Source of the DNA: JACNKJ01 sp964344565
Lineage (GTDB): Bacteria; Krumholzibacteriota; Krumholzibacteriia; JACNKJ01
Reading direction: 5' to 3'
Assembly (NCBI GenBank): GCA_964344565.1
Contig: CAYFNT010000021.1
Location: forward strand, 1 to 64,000
Length of the DNA: 64,000 nt
How positions within the stretch are numbered: the stretch's first letter is position 1; each line of letters starts with the position of its first letter. A model generated the notes under the pieces. The model did not search any database. It was not told the origin of the DNA and saw only the letters and a program-made list of their open reading frames with translations. Positions 58,304 to 64,000 of the stretch are shown here, piece by piece. A program made the position numbers and the translations under genes.

Positions 58304-60948
58304 TGCACGGAACCGCCCGTCTTTTGGCCCTTTTCAGTCTGCTGCTGGCACTGGCAGCCTTGGGCGATCCCCTCGGCGAATCCTTGGCGGAACGCTCCAT
58401 GGCCCTGGCTCCCGGATCGGCCATGCCCGACTCTGATCGTCCGCTCTATCCCGACGAGATCACCGAGCGCATCGTGGCCCTCTCCGGAAGCGACAGGGTG
58501 GAATTGCTCGTCTACGGGCATTCCTACGAGGGACATCCTCTCAGCGCGGCCATCCTCGCAAAGCCCTCTCGGCTCGAGGATCTCGAATCCCTTCGTCACG
58601 CCATCCGGTTGGATGCCTACGGCGAGGAACGACCCCTGGTCGTGTGGATAGGCGCGGCCATCCACGGCAACGAAAGCTCCGGGGCCGAGGCGGCCCTTCG
58701 GCTCATCGAGCGCTTCTCGTCCCGGCCCTATGACGAGGTCGCCGACGTTCTCGATCACTGCGTGCTCGTCATCGATCCTCTGATGAATCCCGACGGTCGC
58801 CGGCGTTTCCTCGCGGATCTGAATCGCTGGAACGGCCGCATGCCCAGCCTGGACCGTCAGAGCCTCGCCCATCGATCCGGATGGCCCTCAGGACGCGGCA
58901 ATCACTACTTCATGGATCTGAATCGCGACTGGGCCAATCTCAGCCAGGCGGAGACCTGGGGCAGGGTGAAGCTCTTCCTGGAGTTCCCGCCTCAGGTGAC
59001 CTTCGACCTGCACGAGATGGGTGGGCAGGAAGGCTATCTCTTCTCCCCGCCGAGAGAGCCCTATCACCCCGATCTTCCGAGCTCCACCAAGCACTGGTGG
59101 GATGTGATCTCCACCGACATGGCCAGGGCCTTCGGCCGGGAAGGATGGACCTGCACCACCCGCGACTGGCACGAGGAGTACAATCCAAATCGCGGGGCGG
59201 CCTGGCCGCTTCACATGGGCGCCGTGTCCTTCCTCGGCGAACAGTTCAATACCCAGGGAGCCGAACTTCGCCTGCCCAACGGCGGATCCATCGATTTCGA
59301 GGATGCGGTGAATCACCAGTATCTTGCGGCCTTGAGCCTCATCGAGTCGGCCGCCGAAAATCGCGAAGGCATCCTCGAGGACTACTCGCGCAATCGGAAG
59401 CGGAACTTCGACAAGGTCAAGGGCAGGCCCGCGGCCTACATCATCGCCCTGGATGAGCGGGAGGAGCAGGGCCGAAGACTCGCCAGGAAGCTTCACTGGA
59501 TGGGTCTGGAGCTCGACGTCGCCTCCGAGGATTTTCGGCTGAGTGAGGCCCGGGACTACTATGGATTGGAGCGAGGAAAGCGGCCCTTCGAGGCGGGATC
59601 GATCATCCTTCCCCTGGCTCAGGTCCAGGGAGCCGTGGCCCGCGCTCAACTGGAGTTCGATCCCGGCATGAGCGCGGAGTTCCTCACTCGCGAGCGCGCC
59701 AGCATCGAAAACGGAGAAGGGAGTCGGATCTACGAGACCACGGCCTGGTCCCTGGCCCAGGCCCATGGTGCCTCCGTCTACGCCGTGGATGACCTGCCCT
59801 CGACGGAGAGCGTTGCCTTCGAAGGAGGCTTCGAGCCAGGAGGCGAGGTCCATCGTGCCGATGCGAGCTACGCCTTCGTCCTGTCGGCGGATTCGCCGGG
59901 CTTCGGAAAGGCTCTCGCCGCCCTTCACCAGCGCATGATCTCCGTCTGGGGAGCGGGTCTCGCATTCACACACGATGGCGTCCATTTTCCAGCGGGCAGC
60001 GTCGTGGTCAAGCGCGAGGAGTTCGATGGAGATCTCACATCGCAGCTGCGCGAAATCGCGGATTTCAGCGGCTGCGCCCTTCATGGCATCGATCACGCCC
60101 TCTCCGATGAGGGCCCTGACATCGGAGCCAGCTCATTCCAGCGCCTCTTCCCTTCGAGGGTCGCCATTCTCGCGGGCTCGCCTTTCTATCAGACGAGCTT
60201 CGGAACTCTCTGGCATCTCTTCGATCAGGATCTCCTCTCGCCTGTTTCGCTGATCAAGCTTTCTCAGCTCGAGAGCATCGACCTCTCCCGTTACAACGTC
60301 ATCGTCATGCCCGACGGCGGCACGGGCCGCGGGGAGGGACTGGCCGCTCAGATGGGCGAGTACGCCTACGGAAGGCTGCTCGCATGGATCGATTCGGGCG
60401 GAACCCTCATCACCCTCGGGGAGAGCTCATGGTTCCTCCTTGCGGGGGATGAGCCCATCACGAATCTGAGGGCACGCAGGCAGGTTCTCGAAAACCTGAC
60501 TCCCTACCTGAGCACGGGCCGACCCGGCAGCATGGAGACGGTGAGCATGTCGCCCGAGGAAGACGATTGGCTGCGCCGCTTCAGTCCCCAGGGCGCCATC
60601 CTTCGCGCCGATCTGAATCCGGGACACTGGATGAGCGGAGGCGTGGGGGATCGAGTGCCGGTTATGGTTCGCAGCGAACTCGCTCTGCTCGGCAAATCGC
60701 CGGGACAGGTGCTGGGTCGTTTCGCCCCCTTCGATGAACTTCGTCTATCGGGTCTGCTCTGGCCGGAAGCCGGCGAGAGGCTCGCCGGAAGCAGCTACCT
60801 CTATCGAGAGGCCCGTGGCAACGGCCAGATGATCGCCTTCCTCGGCAATCCGGTCTATCGCTCCGCGTTCCTGGGAACGACCCGCCTATTCGTCAACGCG
60901 GTGCTTCTGGGACCCGGCATGGGCGCTCGACAGCCCAGCCCCTGGTGA
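58303..60948 (+). CDS. Exported M14-family zinc carboxypeptidase
   Basis: An 881-residue secreted or periplasmic metallopeptidase. A signal peptide (about 1-20, ALFSLLLALAAL) precedes the M14 domain (about 45-350). Zinc ligands are His121 and Glu124 ('AAIHGNESSG') and His237 ('FDLHEMGG'), with substrate-binding 'DLNRDW' (205-210). The C-terminal half contains an alpha/beta domain with 'DSGGTLITLGESSWFLL', resembling the GATase1/DJ-1-like modules seen in related long M14 proteins. GTG 58300 is an alternative start adding one residue. TGATG overlap with the TPR gene suggests the two work together. Confidence 0.85.
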   Translation: MHGTARLLALFSLLLALAALGDPLGESLAERSMALAPGSAMPDSDRPLYPDEITERIVALSGSDRVELLVYGHSYEGHPLSAAILAKPSRLEDLESLRHAIRLDAYGEERPLVVWIGAAIHGNESSGAEAALRLIERFSSRPYDEVADVLDHCVLVIDPLMNPDGRRRFLADLNRWNGRMPSLDRQSLAHRSGWPSGRGNHYFMDLNRDWANLSQAETWGRVKLFLEFPPQVTFDLHEMGGQEGYLFSPPREPYHPDLPSSTKHWWDVISTDMARAFGREGWTCTTRDWHEEYNPNRGAAWPLHMGAVSFLGEQFNTQGAELRLPNGGSIDFEDAVNHQYLAALSLIESAAENREGILEDYSRNRKRNFDKVKGRPAAYIIALDEREEQGRRLARKLHWMGLELDVASEDFRLSEARDYYGLERGKRPFEAGSIILPLAQVQGAVARAQLEFDPGMSAEFLTRERASIENGEGSRIYETTAWSLAQAHGASVYAVDDLPSTESVAFEGGFEPGGEVHRADASYAFVLSADSPGFGKALAALHQRMISVWGAGLAFTHDGVHFPAGSVVVKREEFDGDLTSQLREIADFSGCALHGIDHALSDEGPDIGASSFQRLFPSRVAILAGSPFYQTSFGTLWHLFDQDLLSPVSLIKLSQLESIDLSRYNVIVMPDGGTGRGEGLAAQMGEYAYGRLLAWIDSGGTLITLGESSWFLLAGDEPITNLRARRQVLENLTPYLSTGRPGSMETVSMSPEEDDWLRRFSPQGAILRADLNPGHWMSGGVGDRVPVMVRSELALLGKSPGQVLGRFAPFDELRLSGLLWPEAGERLAGSSYLYREARGNGQMIAFLGNPVYRSAFLGTTRLFVNAVLLGPGMGARQPSPW

Positions 60949-60952
60949 CGCC

Positions 60953-62293
60953 ATGGCCGGTTCGGGGAATCCATATCGCCATCTCTCCAAGACTCCCAAA
61001 CCCGAGGCGGGCCTGGGCATCGTTCGGGTGGGGGATGATCTCGAAGGGCAGCTGAAGCCGGGGGATCGCATCCTCCAGGTGGACGGCCACGACATCGAGG
61101 ACGTGTTGGATTTCCACTACTTCAGCGTGCTGAGCGTGGAACCCGGACTTCTGGTTCGCGATCAGAATGGAGATGTGAGGGAATTGAAGCTTCCTTCCGA
61201 AAAGCTCGACGGCTCCAACCTGGACTTCGAGCCTCTCGTCTTCAAGAGCTGCGGCAACGATTGCGTCTTCTGCTTTATCCATCAGATGCCGCCGGGGCTG
61301 CGTGAGGACCTCTACTTCATGGACGAGGACTATCGCCTCGGCTTCATGTACGGAAACTACGTGACCTTGGCCCTCGCGAGGGAGCGGGAGCTCGATCGCA
61401 TCGTGAAGCAGCAGCTCAGCCCGGTCTATCTGTCGGTTCACTCCACCGACATGGCCCTTCGCAACAAGCTCCTCGGGCTCAAGCGCAGCCGGGATCTCGA
61501 CGAGACCATCGGTCGACTCATCGACGGCGGAATCACGATTCACACCCAGGTGGTGCTGTTGCCCGGCTGGAACGACGGCGAGCATCTCGACAGAACCCTC
61601 GACGATCTCGCGGCCTACTATCCGGACGTGGCCTCCCTGGGCATCGTGCCCGTGGGGCTCACCGATCATCGCAAGACCCTGACGCCGCTATCCGGTTTCG
61701 ACGTGGAAGGAGCCGCCCGCAGCCTCGATCAGGTGGAGAGCTTCCAGTCCCGCTTCAAGGCGGAGCATGGCAGCCGCTTCGTGTACATGGCCGACGAGTT
61801 CTATCTCATGGCGGGTCGGCCCTTCCCCGAGCAGTCCGAGTACGAGGACTTCCCCCTCATCGACAACGGCATCGGCATGGGACGGGATTTCGTCGAGACC
61901 GTCCTCGCGGAAGTGAAAAAATGGCGAGCCCCGTCCCGGAAACTCAAGGTGGGTATCCTCACGGGTCGTCTGGGTGAAATGCTTCTCGAGGACTACCTCG
62001 GCGCGACCCTTCGGGAACTCGATGGGGTGGACTTCACCGTGAAGGCTCTGGACAACCGCCTCTTCGGCAGCCGAATCACCGTGAGCGGACTGCTGCCCGG
62101 AAAGGAAATGCTCGAGGCAGCAGGAGAACTGCCCGCGGACCTCGACATGCTCCTCGTCCCGCCCAACACCCTCAACGCGAACGAGCTCTTCCTGGACGAC
62201 CTCAGCCTCGAGGACTTCCGGGCGGCCCTTCCCATGCCCGTGGAGGTGCCGGAAAGCGGTCTGCTGGGCCCTCTGGACAAGCTCGCCGATTAA
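60953..62293 (+). CDS. DUF512 radical-SAM/PDZ protein
   Basis: A 446-residue member of the DUF512 family. A PDZ-like N-terminus ('GLGIVRVGDDLEGQLKPGDRILQVDG', in parts) is followed by a radical-SAM-like CxxxCxxC (C100, C104, C107 in 'KSCGNDCVFCFIHQMP'), 'YRLGFMYGNYVTLALA', 'SVHSTDMALRNKLLG' and the DUF512 region ending 'LDMLLVPPNTLNANELFLDD'. The function is unknown. The family is frequently encoded beside der, as here (der starts 75 bases downstream), which hints at ribosome biogenesis or RNA modification; that is inference. Confidence 0.88.
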   Translation: MAGSGNPYRHLSKTPKPEAGLGIVRVGDDLEGQLKPGDRILQVDGHDIEDVLDFHYFSVLSVEPGLLVRDQNGDVRELKLPSEKLDGSNLDFEPLVFKSCGNDCVFCFIHQMPPGLREDLYFMDEDYRLGFMYGNYVTLALARERELDRIVKQQLSPVYLSVHSTDMALRNKLLGLKRSRDLDETIGRLIDGGITIHTQVVLLPGWNDGEHLDRTLDDLAAYYPDVASLGIVPVGLTDHRKTLTPLSGFDVEGAARSLDQVESFQSRFKAEHGSRFVYMADEFYLMAGRPFPEQSEYEDFPLIDNGIGMGRDFVETVLAEVKKWRAPSRKLKVGILTGRLGEMLLEDYLGATLRELDGVDFTVKALDNRLFGSRITVSGLLPGKEMLEAAGELPADLDMLLVPPNTLNANELFLDDLSLEDFRAALPMPVEVPESGLLGPLDKLAD

Positions 62294-62296
62294 CCC

Positions 62297-62325
62297 TTGA
62301 GTCCAAGACCTCTCTTTGATAGTTT
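62297..62325 (+). promoter_or_regulatory. Promoter of der
   Basis: TTGAGT (62297-62302), 17-base spacer, TAGTTT (62320-62325), in the gap after the DUF512 gene and 42 bases before the GTG start. Confidence 0.45.
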
Positions 62326-62367
62326 CCTATCGTCAAGGATGACAACCCTTTCCGGAGCGCATTTCAG

Positions 62368-63690
62368 GTGTCCCCTTCGAATATCATCGCCATCGTCGGT
62401 CGCCCCAATGTGGGCAAGTCCACCCTCTTCAACCGCCTCGCCGGACAGCGTCTGGCCGTGGTGCACGAGCGTCCCGGCGTCACGCGGGATCGCCTGACGA
62501 CCTTCGTGGAGAAGGCCGATCGGCGTTTCTACCTCATCGACACCGGCGGCATTTCAATGGGGGGCGAAGAGCTCCACGAGAAGACCACCGAGAGCGCTCT
62601 GGAGGCGCTGGAGGAAGCGTCCCTGATCCTCTTCCTGGTGGACGTTCGCACCGGCATCACGGAGGAGGATCTCGCCGTGGCGAAGATCCTGCGCCGACAT
62701 TCCGAGCAGGTCTGGTTGCTGGCCAACAAGGTGGAGCGCGCCGAGGATCGTCATGAGCTCCACGATCTCTATTCCCTCGGACTGGGGGAGCCCATGCCCG
62801 TGTCGGCGCTTCACGGCGAGGGCGTGCATGAACTCTGGGACCGTCTGCTGGAAACCTTCCCGCCCGTGGCGCCGCCGGAGGACGGCGATCGCCGCATGCA
62901 CCTGGCCCTGGTCGGACGGCCCAACGTGGGCAAGAGCAGCATCACCAATGCCCTGCTCGGTGTCGACCGCATGATCGTCAGCGACATTCCGGGAACCACC
63001 CGGGATGCCGTGGACAGCACCCTCAAGTGGCACGGCAAGGATGTCATCCTCGTGGACACGGCGGGTCTGCGGAAGAAGGCAAGGGTCAAGGAACGACTCG
63101 AGGTCTACAGCAATCTGCGCAGCCTGGCGGCCATCGATCGGGCCGACATCGTCATCCTGGTGCTGGACGCGTCCCAGGAGATCGGCGAACAGGACATGAA
63201 GATCGCCTCACATGCCCACGAGGCCGGCAAGGGCATCGTGCTCTGCATGAACAAGTGGGATCTGCTCGACAAGGACTCGGCGACCCTCGGCGAGTTCGTG
63301 ACGAAGATCCGCGAGGAGCTCGAGTTCGTGGACTACGCGCCCATCGTCTTCGTCTCCGCGGAGACCAAGCAGCGAATCCATCAGGTGCTGGAGACGGCCT
63401 GGCGAGTCTACGAGGAGCGGGGGAGGAAGGTGTCCACCTCCAAGCTCAATGATTTCATGCAGGGGCTCATGGCCCACAAACCTCCGCATCACTACAAGGG
63501 CGGAACGGGGAAGATCTACTACACCACCCAGCTCGCTTCGGCGCCTCCCACCTTCGCCCTCTTCGTGAACAATCCCGACTGGTTCCCCGAACACTATCGG
63601 CGCTTCCTGTCCAACCAGTTCCGCAAGGCTTTCCAGTACGAGGGCAGCCGCATCCGGCTCCGTCTCAAACCTCGCAAGGAGATGGAATGA
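62368..63690 (+). CDS. der: Ribosome-assembly GTPase Der (EngA)
   Basis: A double-GTPase needed for 50S maturation. The 440 residues have two tandem G domains, each with GRPNVGKS (11-18 and 183-190), then 'DTGG' / 'DTAGLRKKARV' and NKVE / 'NKWDLLDK' motifs, and a C-terminal KH-like domain ('HKPPHHYKGGTGKIYYTTQ'). The first domain's G4 reads NKVE rather than NKxD. Starts at GTG with GGAG about ten bases upstream; overlaps plsY by ATGA. Confidence 0.97.
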   Translation: MSPSNIIAIVGRPNVGKSTLFNRLAGQRLAVVHERPGVTRDRLTTFVEKADRRFYLIDTGGISMGGEELHEKTTESALEALEEASLILFLVDVRTGITEEDLAVAKILRRHSEQVWLLANKVERAEDRHELHDLYSLGLGEPMPVSALHGEGVHELWDRLLETFPPVAPPEDGDRRMHLALVGRPNVGKSSITNALLGVDRMIVSDIPGTTRDAVDSTLKWHGKDVILVDTAGLRKKARVKERLEVYSNLRSLAAIDRADIVILVLDASQEIGEQDMKIASHAHEAGKGIVLCMNKWDLLDKDSATLGEFVTKIREELEFVDYAPIVFVSAETKQRIHQVLETAWRVYEERGRKVSTSKLNDFMQGLMAHKPPHHYKGGTGKIYYTTQLASAPPTFALFVNNPDWFPEHYRRFLSNQFRKAFQYEGSRIRLRLKPRKEME

Positions 63691-64000
63691 GCCACGCGCT
63701 GGTCTTCCTCGCGAGCTATCTCATCGGCGGAATCCCCTTCGGCTACATGGCCGGGCGTTGGGTTCTGGGAGCCGACATCCGCACCCTGGGCAGCGGTAAT
63801 CTCGGCGCTTCGAACGTCTTCAGGCAGGTGGGACCGGCCTGGGGAGCCGCCGTGCTCCTGCTGGATGCGGCCAAGGGGATGGCGGCGGTGCTTTTGGCCC
63901 GGACCGTCCTTTCCGGCAACGAGGATTGGATTCTGTTGGGCGCCGGAGTCGCGGCCATCCTCGGCCATAGCTTCACGCCCTATCTGGGTTTTCGCGGCGG
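63687..64000 (+). CDS. plsY: Glycerol-3-phosphate acyltransferase PlsY (3' partial)
   Basis: A membrane enzyme that transfers the acyl group from acyl-phosphate to glycerol-3-phosphate, the first step of phospholipid synthesis; PlsC (here fused to Cmk at 37.4-38.8 kb) does the second. The first 104 codons are present and the frame is open to the window edge. Motif 1 is 'GSGNLGASNVFR' and motif 2 'GHSFTPYLGFRGG' is just reached. Hydrophobic segments are at about 4-24, 51-72 and 78-96. der-plsY adjacency is common. Confidence 0.95.
   Translation, partial: MSHALVFLASYLIGGIPFGYMAGRWVLGADIRTLGSGNLGASNVFRQVGPAWGAAVLLLDAAKGMAAVLLARTVLSGNEDWILLGAGVAAILGHSFTPYLGFRG

Noticed and set aside
1..64000. 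CRISPR arrays, prophage or defence islands
   Set aside because: Reading through the window shows no regularly spaced repeats, no phage structural genes and no restriction or toxin-antitoxin genes.

Overview
The window is an almost fully packed stretch of a GC-rich bacterial chromosome. It has strong G/C preference at third codon positions, about 55 protein genes, one tRNA and no gene-free stretch over 300 bases. Several features point to a flagellated, diderm organism: FlhA/FlhF/FliA, a PorV-like outer-membrane protein, a LysM lytic transglycosylase lipoprotein, LapA/LapB (LPS assembly) and a 'GGP-DE' type Ig-like lipoprotein. The PorV-like and Ig-like proteins recall the FCB (Fibrobacteres-Chlorobi-Bacteroidetes) lineages and their uncultivated relatives such as Krumholzibacteriota, Eisenbacteria or Latescibacterota. 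That placement is inference; no marker here fixes the phylum.

Layout. 1-6.1 kb: the end of a flagellar operon (flhA partial, flhF, a small membrane gene where flhG often sits, fliA, two unknown small genes) and a sigma54-type regulator with a degenerate receiver. 6.2-10.7 kb: PorV-like protein, convergent LysM transglycosylase, and a diguanylate cyclase. 10.7-16.8 kb: a shortened ComEC, then purN-purC-purH-guaA (purine synthesis to GMP). 16.8-24.5 kb: NHL-repeat exported protein, polyprenol/phytol-kinase-like membrane protein, secA, smg, topA. 24.5-32.5 kb: trmFO, xerC, argF, an Ig-like lipoprotein, an HD phosphohydrolase, rpsT (reverse strand), uvrC, xerD. 32.6-41 kb: scpA, scpB, rluB-type pseudouridine synthase, hisC, aroA, a Cmk-PlsC fusion, rpsA. 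41-52.1 kb: mtaB, miaB, lapA, lapB, a SPOR protein, mutS, a degenerate GGDEF-like protein, mutL, miaA, tRNA-Gly(CCC). 52.2-64 kb: a PD40 propeller, DUF1015-serA-serC, a creatininase-fold protein, a TPR protein, an M14 peptidase, a DUF512 radical-SAM protein, der and plsY (runs off the end).

Genes are mostly co-directional, and many neighbours are coupled by ATGA or GTGA stop/start overlaps. A simple promoter grammar recurs in the intergenic gaps: a TTGACA-like -35, usually 17 bases, then a -10 that is often TAG(N)(N)T. Non-ATG starts (GTG, TTG, probably one CTG) are common, and a few predicted transcription starts fall on or next to the start codon.

Most of the content is housekeeping. The parts most worth follow-up are the I-site-bearing degenerate GGDEF protein between mutS and mutL, the DUF1015-serA-serC unit without serB, the FlhF with eroded GTPase motifs and no adjacent flhG, the Cmk-PlsC fusion, and a creatininase-fold protein that has lost metal ligands.
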